Shown: positions 10,534 through 23,057 of the stretch, piece after piece
Position numbering within the stretch: position 1 is the first letter of the stretch
How the letters are laid out: each line of letters begins with the position of its first letter
Assembly (NCBI GenBank): GCA_020746995.1
Contig: JAGPXD010000002.1
Span: forward strand, 3,348,001 to 3,412,000
Origin: Plectosphaerella cucumerina
Taxonomy: Eukaryota > Ascomycota > Sordariomycetes > Glomerellales > Plectosphaerellaceae
Reading direction: 5' to 3'
Length of the DNA: 64,000 nucleotides
Made by a program: the position numbers and the translations under genes
The notes under the pieces: model-generated
Told to the model about the DNA's origin: nothing
Database searches by the model: none
The model's input: only the letters and a program-made list of their open reading frames with translations

Positions 10534-13500
10534 TCACGATGAAGCCGTATCCTCTGCCTGCACCTTCTCGGCCACGGCGCTCCACCACGTCGTGTGCGCC
10601 TCGCGATCAACCTTGCCAATCTTCGCCAGCTCCTCAACAATATCACGCACTTGCGGCGCAAACTCGGCCAGCCCCAGACCTGCGAGTTTCTCGCCCGCCG
10701 TGCTAGCCGCCTTGACCTTCTCCGTCGCCGTGCTCGCGCTTAGACGGCCGAAGAGATATGTCCTCAGACGTGCGAGGAGCAACCGGAGGACAGGCTCGCG
10801 CGGCTCGGTTGCGTTGTGCGTCGAGTCGCGGCTGGCGCTGACGACCTTGGCCACCAGCGCGCGGAGGTGTGCCTTGCGGTCTGCAGGCATATTGCGCCCC
10901 TCGAAGGCGCCCATGACACCCTGCACCGTTGGCGCTGCGTCAGCATGGTCTGCCTCGAGCACAGTCATGACCCGGTGCGCCTCGAGCTTCCATTGCGACC
11001 GCACGTCCCGCTTCATCAGGTTCTTGCACTGAAGCAGGATCGCGGCCGCCGTGACGATGCGCTGCGCAGCCAGTGACACGCGTGCCACACGAGCATGGTC
11101 CATGAAGAGCATCTCTGGTACCGCCGCCTCGTTGATCGGCAGGGGCTGCGTGAATAGGCCCACGACCATCTGCGCGTAGATCCGATCCGCCGTTGGCCGC
11201 GACTTGGGGTGGTTGATGCCCTCCGGATCGCGCCGCGAAGCCTCAGTGAGTAGCGCTGTGCGTGCCGACCGCCATGCCGCCGTGGCCGCCGCGAGGGTCC
11301 GCTCGCCCTTTTCGATATCCTCGGCAAATCGCTTGGCTTCGTACTGCGGCGCCGCCTCGATCAATGTCCCCTTGGCCGACGCGAGCTTGAAGTTGACATA
11401 GTCGCAGAGCATCGTGTCGATGAAGGCCGTCAGCGCCTGCAGCCGGTCCACGAGGTCATCCACCTGCAGCTTGTTCTCGATAAGGTCCTTGACCTCTTCG
11501 TCCCGCGCCGGTGCGCAGAGCTTGGGCAGGAGTGCCGAGACGGTCGAGAAGAAGTGCTGGTATGAGAAGCTGCCAACGCGGAACTGGCTTTCTGCCACCT
11601 CGGGGTCCAGCATCTCGCGGATGATGCGGTGCGTGCTGGCCTCGGGCATGACCAGACGTTGCAATGAGTCGCGGAAGTAACGGACCATGATGGCGAAGCA
11701 GATGAAAGACTTGTCTGGGTCGTTCTCCTGGATGGCGGCCCGCATGGCCTTGAAGAGGGGCGTCTGGCTAGACTTGCGGAAGTTGCGGTACTCCTCCACA
11801 GTGATGCGGTATTCCTTGTCGATGGCAAACTCATGAACGAGCTCGCGATTGCGCGGGAACAGCCCGCTCACACCGGGACCCAGCACGATGGGCTGGGGAA
11901 CGGGAAGAGCCTCGGGCTCTTGGACCGGCCGCCGGGATGGCGTGGCCGGTGGCGTCAGTGTCTCTGGCACTGTCCCCAGGAGACTGTGGGCAGTAGAAGC
12001 CGACGGCACCTCGATGGGCTCGGCGGCTCGCGGCTTTGTGTCTCCGACAGCCTTCTTGGCGGCACGGGCCTTTCTCGACTCCTTGATGGCAGCGGCGATC
12101 ATCTTCTTTGCCTTTTCGGGGCCGGCAAGGCGCTTGATGCGCACCATCAGGAGCGTCTGGTTCTCCCTGATGCTCTCTCGGTAAGGGTCCATGGACGCAT
12201 CGTCTGATGTATCCTTTACCGTCTGCCAGATGGAGTCGAGTTCGACGAACTGCATGAGCATAAGCTGGACCAGCGAGTCCGAGTCCCGCGACTTCCACGC
12301 GATGAAGGCGTTGTTGAAAGTCGCAAAAGCCTGTGGCAGCGTCTCCAGCATCTTCGGTGGCGCCGTGTAAGCGTTTGTGCTCGTCAACCGTGAGAGGACC
12401 GTCTCGAAGCAAACGAGCAAGTCACGGGCCTTGGAAACGAGGCTCTGAGCCTGAGGATTGGCGAGATCGTCGCGGGCAAACTGCTGGGGCCACTGCGAGC
12501 CGACCTGTGACTCGCCGGCGCCGCTGCCGTCCTTGCTGCTGAGGACTTGGGTCGGGTGTCCTAGGATGACGTAGGCGCTGAGGAAGGTGCGGACGGCAGC
12601 CATCTCGTTGACGGAACCTGGCTCGCCTTCCTGAAGGCCGCAGATGCGCAGCATCTGGGCGGTTCGTACCAAGACGCGATCTTGGGCGAGAAGCTCGGTG
12701 ACGCGGTCAAAGTCGGTCTGCTGGATGCCATCGACGGTGAGGCCGAGGCTGGCAAAGTCCTGGACAACGCCTTTGCGGAGCATGGACCTCCACCACCACT
12801 GAACCTTTGAAGCGGCCAGCTCGGGTGTGTAAGACGGAGTAGTCTTCTCCTTGACCTGGGGGAGGACGTCCAGCGGCTTCTTGCTGGAGTCACTGTGACC
12901 GCGCACGCGTCTAGCAGCGGGCCTGCTCCTCAGCTCCTCGCGCCGGCGGTCGGCCTCGGCCTGACGGTCGGCGATCTTTGCCCTGATCTTTGCCTGCTCT
13001 TGTTCTCTCTTCTCCTTCATGCTCTCGGCCACGGCCTTTGCCTTGCGCACGTCCTCGGCGCACGAGGCGACGATCTCCGCCAGCTTCTTCTCACGGGCTT
13101 GTTGAGCGGCCAGGGCGCGCTCCTCTGATGAAGTAGTTGTGCGCGGGGTGGCCTTGGCGAGGGCAGCGCGGAGACGGACCTTTTCGGCATGGGCGGCGCG
13201 GTCGGCGAGGCGGGCCTTTCGGTCCTCAAGGAAGGAGGTACGGCGGAGGTGTTGGGCGACATGCTTGCTCTGGGGGCCAGAGGAATGGCGGGTGAAGGCC
13301 TGGCTGGAGGAGCAGCGAGACTGTGCAGAGGAGATGGAGTTGCGTCGTGAGGAGGCAGCCGAGTCCTTGCGACGTGTCTGTGTCGGTCGGTAGAATCGTG
13401 CGGCGATATGAGGGGGCGGGGCGAAGATGCGACCGCCGTCGTCGTTGTCTTCCGAGTGTTCGCCAGCCTCGTCATCGTCGGAGCTCGGAGGCATCATGAG

Positions 13501-13626
13501 ATTCACGTCGCGTACGTCGTCGTCGGCGTCGAACTCTGTGGGCTGGGGCGCCGAGATGGGTGCTGCGTCGGATTCGTCCATGATGGTTTCCAGGGCGGCC
13601 GCGTCGGAAGGCCGGCTGGACGTCAT
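10534..13626 (-). CDS. TCP11-family protein with IQ-like segment, 1030 aa
   Basis: Single long exon. The frame extends upstream to a TTG at 13689, but the first ATG is 13626 (MTSSRPSDAAA); a second in-frame ATG at 13581 (MDESDAAP) has a better start context. N-terminal 250 residues are acidic then Ser/Arg-rich and disordered, followed by a charged coiled-coil stretch (EKKLAEIVASCAEDVRKAK; KREQEQAKIRAKIADRQAE). An IQ-like helix follows (AASKVQWWWRSMLRKGVVQD). The C-terminal half is the TCP11 domain, including ARDEEVKDLIENKLQ and LQALTAFIDTMLCDYVNFKL. The family includes S. pombe and budding-yeast Sok1-type proteins linked genetically to PKA signalling. A calmodulin link is only suggested by the IQ-like segment. 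Intronless, unlike most genes here. Confidence 0.85.
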   Translation of the reverse strand: MTSSRPSDAAALETIMDESDAAPISAPQPTEFDADDDVRDVNLMMPPSSDDDEAGEHSEDNDDGGRIFAPPPHIAARFYRPTQTRRKDSAASSRRNSISSAQSRCSSSQAFTRHSSGPQSKHVAQHLRRTSFLEDRKARLADRAAHAEKVRLRAALAKATPRTTTSSEERALAAQQAREKKLAEIVASCAEDVRKAKAVAESMKEKREQEQAKIRAKIADRQAEADRRREELRSRPAARRVRGHSDSSKKPLDVLPQVKEKTTPSYTPELAASKVQWWWRSMLRKGVVQDFASLGLTVDGIQQTDFDRVTELLAQDRVLVRTAQMLRICGLQEGEPGSVNEMAAVRTFLSAYVILGHPTQVLSSKDGSGAGESQVGSQWPQQFARDDLANPQAQSLVSKARDLLVCFETVLSRLTSTNAYTAPPKMLETLPQAFATFNNAFIAWKSRDSDSLVQLMLMQFVELDSIWQTVKDTSDDASMDPYRESIRENQTLLMVRIKRLAGPEKAKKMIAAAIKESRKARAAKKAVGDTKPRAAEPIEVPSASTAHSLLGTVPETLTPPATPSRRPVQEPEALPVPQPIVLGPGVSGLFPRNRELVHEFAIDKEYRITVEEYRNFRKSSQTPLFKAMRAAIQENDPDKSFICFAIMVRYFRDSLQRLVMPEASTHRIIREMLDPEVAESQFRVGSFSYQHFFSTVSALLPKLCAPARDEEVKDLIENKLQVDDLVDRLQALTAFIDTMLCDYVNFKLASAKGTLIEAAPQYEAKRFAEDIEKGERTLAAATAAWRSARTALLTEASRRDPEGINHPKSRPTADRIYAQMVVGLFTQPLPINEAAVPEMLFMDHARVARVSLAAQRIVTAAAILLQCKNLMKRDVRSQWKLEAHRVMTVLEADHADAAPTVQGVMGAFEGRNMPADRKAHLRALVAKVVSASRDSTHNATEPREPVLRLLLARLRTYLFGRLSASTATEKVKAASTAGEKLAGLGLAEFAPQVRDIVEELAKIGKVDREAHTTWWSAVAEKVQAEDTASS

Positions 13627-16600
13627 GAGTGGGGGGTTGAGTAGGAGCGTCGACTGGCGCTCGGTATTCGTGACTGTGCGGTGTTTCAATCGGATGGGAG
13701 AAGGTGTCGCTGCGAAACGGGTGTTGTTGCGTGACTTTCGAATAGAGGATGTGTTTGTTTAGTCAATGCGGCGGGAGGTCGATGGGTTCGCCGGACTGCG
13801 CGCCACTGTTTGGCCTTCTGTGCCAGGGCATGAAACGAAGGGGGTCGCTGGACTCGGTGTCGCTGTCGCGCGCCGTGGGCTTGTCGCGATCTGTGCTGGG
13901 CGCAGGCAGCAGGCGGGCGAGCGGCAGGGGGAGGGTGGAAGCGACGGGGAGTTGAGTTGTCAGTTGGTCGGCCTGATCGTCACAGCGGCGGGGTTTCGAT
14001 CAAATGTGTGACGTTGAAAACAAGATGGAGAAGCCGGAGTAGGGCGAAAACGGGTCGCCAAGAAACACCGTGACGGTAATGAGAAAAATGGCAGAAAGAG
14101 AGCCCTCGGAAACGAGCGTTGGGTGTTAAGGTTGGGTGCCGGTGGTGGGTGGTTTGGCGACGTTGATGGCAAAGGCAAAATCGGAGGTTGGGGTTTGGAA
14201 TGTCGCAAGCCTAAAACACTACGGCGGAAGATGCGGCCTATGACAGATGTGGCCGAGGGCAAGATGGTGGTGGTGCTAGAGGCGGGCAGATGGCGGGATG
14301 GCGGATGAGTGAGCAATTGCAATGGCGTCCTGGGCTGGTGGTGCAAGTGCTGGTCACCTGGAAGCTTCCACTTGCCTGCCGCCGCTGACCGATCCTGGGG
14401 GATATCTTCAAGATAGACAGGTACTAGACGTTGATGTCAAGAGATGCATCAACCGCCGCTCAGTCATTGCGACTTCTCTCCTAATGCTCAGGTAAGAATT
14501 GTTCATCAATTACACCATTCCAAATCATCAGTAGGCTCCAAATTCTTCACGGGCGTCGAGCCGACCACGAAATGGTCTGCCCGATCTTGTCTCCAGTAAC
14601 AGCCGGCCTTCCGTTCCAAGATCTGGCATCTGTGGCTGTCCAAAGCTGTCTCACCTGCAGCTGAAGACTCGCCAATCAAGGACCGAGAAACACAAGGCTC
14701 ACGGCGCTCTCGGAAACAGTTCAGCTGTCGGTCGAGACAACTGGCTGTGGCCAATGAAACAGCTTGGGAATGAGATGCTTGACTGCCTCAACACACCCAG
14801 CTCGACAAGACTGATATACCTCCTGCACGGCATAACCCGCAGCCCGCCCGTAGGGCTTCCCTTTTCAGGCAGAGCCCGCCGTGGTCTAGCGCCCGTCTGA
14901 CTTTTGCCTGACAGCGGGTACCTCGGCCAGCCCTTGACGGCGTGAGGCTTCAAGCAAGGTGTGTGCGAAGTCGGGAAGTGAAGGTGAAGAACGAGACACT
15001 CTCAACAGATGTCCCGGCTCTGATGAGAGGTTGACTGTTGCGGAATGCAAATGTCTCACGTCCAAGTCCGTCTCCCCTCGGAGTATGAGCCGCAAGACAC
15101 ATTGCAAACGACAGCTTCCTCGCCATTTGCGGCCTGAGGTGATATTGGCAAAAGATGATTAATCATCAGTGATATTATGCTGGATACCTATGCGGCTTCC
15201 CTTGCCTGCCGTGATTCCGAAACCAGGGCCTTGCTGCCCGCCGTCTTGCCGTCCCTCGCAAAACTCACGATGTATTCGTATGCTGGCTGGGGTTTGTCTG
15301 TGCCACAACCGACCCCCTCGACCGGGGGCCACTCGCACTGCAGCGCCAAGTCGCATCGGCACCGTTCTAGAACTCGATGCACCGCATATCCAGGTTTTTG
15401 ATCGCCAGATGCGCATATACCCCCCTCACGGGAACACGCCTGACCACGATATGCATGCGTCCCACGTCTGCCCGCCACGCCACGCCGCGCCATGTGGCGG
15501 TGAGGCACTCGACAGCTCCAGGGCCATCTGAGCCATCTCATCTGCGTGAGCGGTTCATCCCGGGTCGAATTTGTCATGCGGGCCGCGTCGGATGCAGTCC
15601 CGTCGCGTTGTGGCGATACGTAATCTCATCTGCAGAAAGGGACCCCCCGGCGATATGACCAGCCGGTATCCGCTGAACCGACGTGCAGTACGTACAGGAC
15701 AGCAGGGCCAGCTCCTGGGATCTTGAGCTCGACAAACGCGGCAGGGCTAGCGCATGAGCTGCCGATACCTAAAGTTTGGTGCTCATGTGAGATTCGACTC
15801 CCTACAGTGGGCGATGTAGCATCGAGTTCCCAGGCATCTCTTCAAATCCTCAGGTGCCCAGCTTATTAGGCACCACCTGTGCACCTTGGCTCGGTATGCG
15901 GGACTTGAAATTGGTGACGTTGTGATGATGCTGAGAAAGGCGGCATCTTCAGCTCGGCCACAATGCCGCGTCAGTCCCACACACCACCCAAACCCGAGAC
16001 TCGCGGTCACGGGAGCATGACAGAGCGAGGCCGAGGCCATTCCACGGCGGTGTGATGGTGCGGCTGACGACCCTACGCGCGCGGCGGGTGTCGTCACGAT
16101 GTTGGGATGTTCCGGGGCCTCCCGCCTCTTTCCCACATGCAATATCCTGGATAATGGAAATGGTAATTTTCACGGGCGCGGCATGAATCGCATGCGGGGG
16201 ACTCGGAGGGCGCCAGAAGAAAACCACGAGGCGGCACGGTGGCTGCAACAGACGGTTCGGGCGAACCCAACGGCGATCAAGCGTTCGAATGAAGTCCATA
16301 ACACCGTCCTCCCTCCCCCTTCCACATTCATCCATCTTCCCAGCCCAGGCGGCCCTTTCGCTGTCGTGGCCCGACCGGCCCGACACCAGCCCTGGAAAAA
16401 GAAGGGGGCAGACTGGAAGGGTGGTGCGTTGGTCAAGAAAGCGTGTCAGGGCTGTCAGGTGCCGCTCGGGAAGGGGAGGACCCTGAACATCCTTCACTCG
16501 GGCCAGGCCAGTCTTCCTCCGACTTGGGACGGACCCTTCAAAAAGCAAGGCGGACAGACAGGATAGAACTCCGGCGGCGGTACCAATCCACGAGAAGGGC

Positions 16601-19549
16601 CCAGCGTTTCGTGTCGGCTGGCGGGTTCAAGCTGGCGCGAGAAAACTTGAACTTGGGGTCCGGGACCTGGGCAAGCGATGGAAGCAACCCAGAAAACCTG
16701 GCCCGAGTCACCATCGTGACCCGCGTCGATGCCGCCGTGGCCAAGGTCGAGCACCGCTTCGATATGAAAATGGCCTGAGAATGCTTCAGATGAACGAGCA
16801 ACATGCGCAGCCCCGTGATCGAAGGTGATCGAGGTCTCCCCGTCTCTGCATCTCGGCCCCTGATCCCAAAGCAAAAGGCCAGTATCCATGGATCTTTCTC
16901 CACCCGTGACACCCCGGCTCCCAAGGTTGAAGCAGGTTTGACAGGAGGGCGTCCATCGAAAACCCGCATGACCCTCATCCATCCTTGGTACAGGCCGCTG
17001 CCACACCTGGTGACTGACTCGGATGCCCTGAATCTCCAAAAAGTCCAGAACCCTCCGCGCAGGCGCATCACGCACACAGGGGTATCAGTGGGATTGCAAA
17101 GCAAACACCGCATCTCCGGCGCCATGGGCGGTGCGAGTGCGCAAAGCCCGATGCGACGACGCCTGGAGGCTCCCTTTTGCTGCTACCTGACCTACGTCAT
17201 CCAAAGGCAACACCGGAAGCTGAGCTGAGCCCACCGGGGCGGAAACACGTACTCGGACTCGGGGTGCGCGCCCTTGGAGAGTCGGAGCTGATACCACTGG
17301 GCGTCGCTATCCTTTGTTGACCGTGATTCACATGTTTCGGTCCGTCGCCGCGCCAGTGTTCTGGGCGAACAGCCTCAAAAGGGAGCTTCCACTGGCAGCT
17401 GCGCGGCCGACAGCTGCTGAGCTGCACGCGAGCACTCAATTCCTGGTGACTGGCAGACTGCTGGGGAGAGGCGGCCGCTGGAATGAGACGGCCTCCCCCC
17501 GGGCCGTCCAGTGGCAGCAGAGACCAGCGCGGAGTCGGAGCCCGGCCCCAGGGCTCTCTGTTTAGTAAAAGGGAAACACTACGAGTAGGGAAGGGGACGC
17601 TGGCAGTGGGGGTTGCCCTGTCTGAAATGCGTCAACGTGGATCTGCCGTTGAGCCAATCTCCTCGCTCGCCCGTCGACCTCCCCTGGCCACAATGACGAC
17701 ATACGGGACGTGCACGGCGCCCCCAGGATCGATTGGGGCAAGCGGCAGGTGCCCGCCGAGGAATCGGGCGCCCCTCCTTCCCCCTGCCCGCCCCCCGGGA
17801 AGTTGGAACCCATGATGCAGGAATCAGGATGCAGAAGTTGCCTTGGTCGAAATGTGACTCGCTCACACGTACCTTCCCCGGCCACCCGGCGCGTGAGAGG
17901 TACCTGCTGCCGGGTCGCGCCTGCCCTGGGCCTTGTCTCGTGGACCAGAGGCATGAAGGAGGAGAAACCCACGCGGTGGCCGTCGTGCGCTTCAAATTTC
18001 CCCTTCCCTCCCCTTTTTCCCTATCCCTCCTAGTATCCCAGTTCAAGCGCGCGCCCACCCACACACACAACATCCGAGAGTTGTCCCCATCGTCTTCTTT
18101 CTCCGACCGACGGCTCTCCCCGAAGCGTGGCCGCCCCCTTTCTGCTTCTGTACTGCGCGAGCGAACGAGGCAAGCGTGCGATAATTTCTATACTTGTACA
18201 CCCGACTGCCGGCACACCCATGCAACGGCCCTCCAGTTTGTCTGACTGAGCTGTCTGTCCTGTCTTGAGATTGGCGAACCAGCCCTGAACCCGGTCAAGT
18301 CAAGTCAGCCTCCCCCCGTCGCCGTCGCCGTCGCCCGCCCACCGCTACATCTGCTGCATCATCATCGAGCCCGGGCCGTAAATTCTAGAACCTGTCGACT
18401 GGGCCCCCATCTCGCCACACTTGCCACGAGACGCTCCTTCTTCTTCTCTTAATAAAGCGACTCAATACGGCCGCCACCCCTCGCCACGCTCTGCGCATAG
18501 ACATCATCGATCACAAGCTTCGTCGACAACGACCACCTCGCAAAGCAACTCGTCCCTTTCAGCCTCGACTGCGGTTCGCGCCTCCAACGACGACGGCGCG
18601 CGGCGCAGACTTCCCACATCCCGCGGCTCAGCCTAACACAGGTCTGAGGTCACGGTTCGAGCCAACCACCACAGCTCAGGGCACTCGGCGTCCCGCCCTC
18701 GCCCGGCCTCGAACAGTCCTTTGCCGATCCTTGCCCTCCTCAGACGTAGACGACCTCATCAAGCGTCCACCCCCCATCCTCCCCCCCTCCCCTTTTAGCT
18801 TTTCGTCCCTTTGGCGTCACCGTTCCTTAGGAGGGGGCTCTTCGAACTGCTTGCCGGCGCTTACCTGAGCATTTCCCACAACGAAGGACCAGCAACTCCG
18901 CCGTTTCGGTACTGAGTACTCCCTTTTCTCGACTCCTGCTCTCTCCATCGTCGACGCTCGGCGTTCTCAGAGGCACGCCGGCCATCCTTGACCACAAAGC
19001 TAGCTGCCCGCTCGCAGTTTGGACGACCCGTCTCACACCTGCCTGGACCCGCCAAACTCACCACCACCTTTCTCCTTACTCCCGGACCTCGCCAGTCGAC
19101 TGGGGACACAACACCTCATCACCTCAAGGACACCTCACCACACCACGCAAATCACCACTTCAAGACCTGGACGCCAAGAAAGATTTCGTCCTTCTTACCC
19201 AGGAGTCTACCCGTCTCGAGATCTAAACGTATCCCGAGGCTTGATCCGCAGCTTACTTTGTGGGCTGAAATCCGCAAGTCTTGTGCGTTCACAGGGCTGT
19301 GTCCGACGACGTCACAGCTGGGGTTTGCCGACTTGATCGCCACCTGGTCCTCACGTCAAAAGTCCCCGCAACACTCTGTAAAACACAGATCATCCGCCAC
19401 TTCGGAGCTTCAGCTCGCCTCTCGATCCTCCTCTCAGCAAATTGTCGATATCAGCAATGAAGTGAGGAACACAGGTCAAGTTACATATCACATCTACTCT
19501 ACTACAGTCCAAACTCCGGAACACGCCCCTTCTTCCAGCCACTAGAGTC
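13627..19549. other. 5.9-kb stretch without a convincing gene; includes the phosphatase 5' region
   Basis: Frames of up to about 200 codons occur on both strands, but none has a recognisable domain, signal peptide, consistent splice sites or the codon bias of neighbouring genes, and they overlap each other in opposite directions as expected of random GC-rich sequence. The part from about 18,000 to 19,549 is strongly pyrimidine-rich on the plus strand and looks like promoter plus a long leader for the phosphatase gene. Part of 13,627-14,350 should be promoter of the TCP11 gene. I see no tRNA, transposon remnant or RIP-like AT-rich sequence. Confidence 0.5.
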
Positions 19550-22527
19550 ATGTCAGAGACCAGGATAGGCGAGAGGAGTCCCATACACTACACCATGAAA
19601 GCCCCCCATGCCAGGCCGTCACCTGGCGCTCGATCGTCCCACGGTCGTTCGGCTTCCCGTTCCAGCACGCAAACTAAGAACGCCGCACGCGGCTCGAAAC
19701 CGTCCACCCCCCTCGCCTCGCCCAGAACCCCCTTCTCCGTCGGCCAGACGTTTCCTCAACAGCCGAAGCTGTCCCCTGGCAGGATAGCCGACGGCCGGGC
19801 CTCGAGTCCCAACTACTTCGGCCTCATTCCCGATCAGCACCTTGACCCCCGCGACTCGTCAATGCTGCCGAGGGAGAACTGGAGCCCGCCAACCTCATCT
19901 GTCAGATCGTTCACCGCAGCCATCCCGAACCAGGGGCTCATCGACGCCAACCCTGACTATGAAGCGTTCAAGAGACAGGCCGACCTCAACCGCGGAGGTG
20001 ATGGCTTCCATCTGTCCTCTTCGCACTTTTCACCCGCCGCCCCGAACCCTGCTCCGTCCCGGCCTCGAGCTCCTCCACGATGGAACACGCACGCCAGCGA
20101 TAACATGTCCGAGTTCGCCATGCAGCCCAAACCCATGAAGACCCCCTCCATCCGCATGGAAGGCGTCCACGATGCGTCTCGCGACTCGGCATATGTCTCG
20201 TCCGACTCAAAACGCACCTCGGATGCTTCCATGCAGCCGCCCATGTTCCTCGGACTTCCCAGATACGCCTCACCCAAGCCCACCGATCAGTCCGTGGATC
20301 GTAGATCTGCTCTGAGCAAAGTGGAGGACCGTCACCCCAGACTGTCCATGCCACAGAACAAGATCGATCCTCCGAGCCCAGGCTCCCTTACCGGGTCGCG
20401 GCCGCAAAGGGCTGAGACCGATCCGTCTGGCACAGACGGAGGTCCAGCTTTCTTGTCACCTTCGCAGCTTAAGGACCTACTTACCTCGAGCGCAGATTCG
20501 GATCTTCTGCTGTTGGACCTTCGGGTTTCCCAGCAGTTCCTCCAGTCGCGGGTCAAGGGCGCCCTCAACCTCTGCACACCTACCACCCTACTCAAGCGCG
20601 CTACGTTCAACCTGCAAAAGCTGCAGCTGACCTTCCAGAACCCCGAAGACAAGGCGCAGTTCTCGAAGTGGAGCTCTACCAAGTACCTTGTTGTCTACGA
20701 CTCTCACTCTTCCGAGAAGAGGGATGCTATCTCTTGTCTGAATATGATCAAGAAGTTCGCAAACGAGGGATACAAGGGCACTACCTACATCATCCACGGC
20801 GGTTTCAAAGCGGTCCAGGAAGAGTGTCCTGGAGTCGTTGACCAAGGTGCCCCGGCTGTCTCTGGAGGCTCGCAGCCCACTGGGACATCCAAGGAGGGTG
20901 GCCGCGCCGGCATTCCTCCCATCATGGGCGGCGTTATGCTCCCGCAGGCTTCGAACGACGCCAACCCCTTCTTCTCCAACATCCGGCAGAATATGGATCT
21001 GGCAGACGGCGTCGGGCAACTCGATGTCACCCGGCCCCCGGCTCTTGAATCACCTAGCCTGCCAAAGTGGCTTCGGGATGCCTCCAAGGACGCCGACCAT
21101 GGGAAGCAAGTTTCGGAACGATTCCTACACATTGAGAGGTCAGAGCAGACGCGCATGAAGAAGGCTTACTCCATGTTCAACACGGCGATGCCGCAGCCCT
21201 CCGAGGCCATCCAGCTCTGCGGCGTCGAAAAGGGTGGCAAGAACCGCTACAAGGACATCCTTCCTTTCGAGCACGCGCGCGTTAAGCTGCAGGGTCGTCC
21301 CGCTGGCGCCTGCGACTACGTCAACGCCAGCCACGTCAAAGCAGCGGGCAGCAACAAGCGCTACATTGCCACCCAGGGGCCACTGCCGGCCACGTTCGAG
21401 GTACGTCTGCGTCGAGTTCCAAGTCAACTCAATGAGCACTTGCTAACATTCTGCAGGACTTCTGGTCTGTCATTTGGGATCAGGATGTGCGTGTCATCGT
21501 CATGTTGACGGCCGAGTCCGAGGGCGGCACTCTCAAGTGCCATCCTTACTGGAGGGGACGAGACTTTGGCAACATCAAGCTGAAGCTCCTCTCGGAGAAG
21601 AAGGTGTCTCTTGATATTGACAAGCACCGTTCCAGCTCGCAGGCTACGACCACAGGCTCTGCGGCTTCGGGAGCCGAGTTCGGACGGCGCCGTGCTAACA
21701 CCACGACCTCACTTGAAGGATCGACGCCTACTCCTCAGCCGATGCCCAGTCAGGGCGAGGCGCCGTTTGTCATCATTCGCAAGTTTGCGCTCAACCACGG
21801 ACAACATCCCTTCGCGCCTCTGCGGGAAGTCACCCACCTGCACTTCCCCTCGTGGCCCGACTTTGGCACGCCCGCGCAACCTTCACACCTCCTTGCCCTG
21901 GTGGAGCTCGCCAACGTCATGCAGCGATCGTCGCTTCCCATCGACACGCCGTCGATTGCTGCCACAAAGAAGACGGATCTTCCCATGTCTTGGTACGACG
22001 AGCCGGAGAGTGAGGCAAACAGCCGGCCCATGCTGGTCCACTGCTCGGCGGGCTGTGGACGAACGGGCACTTTCTGCACTGTCGACACGGTCATGGACAT
22101 GCTGAAGCGTCAGCGACTTGCGAAAATGGTCACGAAGCCTGTCCGCAAGCGTGACTCGGATGGAGATATCAAGATGAGCGGCGAGCGCGAGGTGGAAGAG
22201 CCCATCTCGCCTCGCACAGCGCATGATCAGGGCTTCTCGTTTCGATCACCCAAGCAAGCGAGCGGCGATTCGTCGCGACGTGGGTCGTGGAATGACGGCC
22301 TCGACACATCGTGGGTGGGCGATGACTCGATCGACCTCATCGCCAGGACGGTGGAGGATTTCCGAACCCAGCGCCTCAGCATGGTGCAGAGTCTGCGGCA
22401 GTATGTCCTCTGCTACGAGACGGTGCTGGAGTACCTCTCGCGCATGGCCGAGCGGACCACCGTCTCCATTGTACCGGGCACGGGAAGGGCCCGTAGTGGA
22501 AGCCTGCAGATGCGCAGGGAGAACTGA
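19550..22527 (+). CDS. Rhodanese-domain protein tyrosine phosphatase (Pyp1/Ptp2-type), 973 aa
   Basis: Exons 19550-21400 and 21457-22527; the 56-bp intron (GTACGT...CTGCAG, phase 0) joins TQGPLPATFE to DFWSVIWDQD, a conserved PTP strand. The N-terminal 290 residues are Ser/Pro-rich and disordered. Residues about 305-430 form a rhodanese/Cdc25-like domain (LLLLDLRVSQQF; GTTYIIHGGFKAV). The catalytic PTP domain fills residues about 525-960: WPD loop (HFPSWPDFGTP), P-loop H812-C813-SAGCG-R819-TG, and Q-loop region (QRLSMVQSLRQYVLCYETV). This arrangement is that of fungal MAPK phosphatases (S. pombe Pyp1/2, budding yeast Ptp2/3), which dephosphorylate stress and wall-integrity MAP kinases; that role is inferred. 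Low-complexity insertions interrupt the PTP domain at about 675-710 and 855-900. The start at 19550 is the first ATG; 19595 (ACACCATGA) has a better context. Confidence 0.92.
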
Positions 22528-23057
22528 GATGATACCCCCGGCCCGCCATCGGATGGGATGGATGTTTTCGGGCATTTCGCACTTGAGCATTGCTTTCTTT
22601 CGGGCTTCTCATTCATCATGGGCGCGTGCGGAACACGACGGATACGATCGGGAAGACAGACATGGACATGCATTGGGAATACGGCGTTCAGGCGGGGCAT
22701 ACAGCAGGTTACCTACCTGCACGCACATGATTTGCCATGACATGGCAGACTCGGAGTTTTGGGCATGATTCGGCGTGGAGAGCGAGAGGCGAATAAGAAC
22801 ACCTTGATTGACACCTGAGCCTGCTGTATCCCTTGAGTGATGTGTAAACGCAAAGTCAAGCAGTAGCAGTCATGGAACCGGCGTGTCGATGCTTTCTTCT
22901 ATTCTTTTGGTACACATTAGCCATACACAGCGTGGCGTCCCAATGCGCAGGCAGTCTGCCTTTGGCCTCCCCAACGCCGGAATCCCACGCAGCGCCGCAA
23001 GCCAACGAAGAAACGCTCTCTCTCTCTCTCCTCTGTCCCTCCCCGACATCGCACCGC
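22528..23057. other. Convergent intergenic region
   Basis: 530 bp between the phosphatase and Rpt6 stop codons; 3' untranslated sequence with nothing else supported. Confidence 0.45.

Noticed and set aside
13627..13689. Extended N-terminus of the TCP11 protein from 13689
   Set aside because: The codon at 13689 is TTG; the first ATG in frame is at 13626.
15949..17125. Minus-strand open frames of 193-199 codons in the gene-free interval
   Set aside because: No homology recognisable, mutually overlapping in different frames, start codons partly non-ATG.
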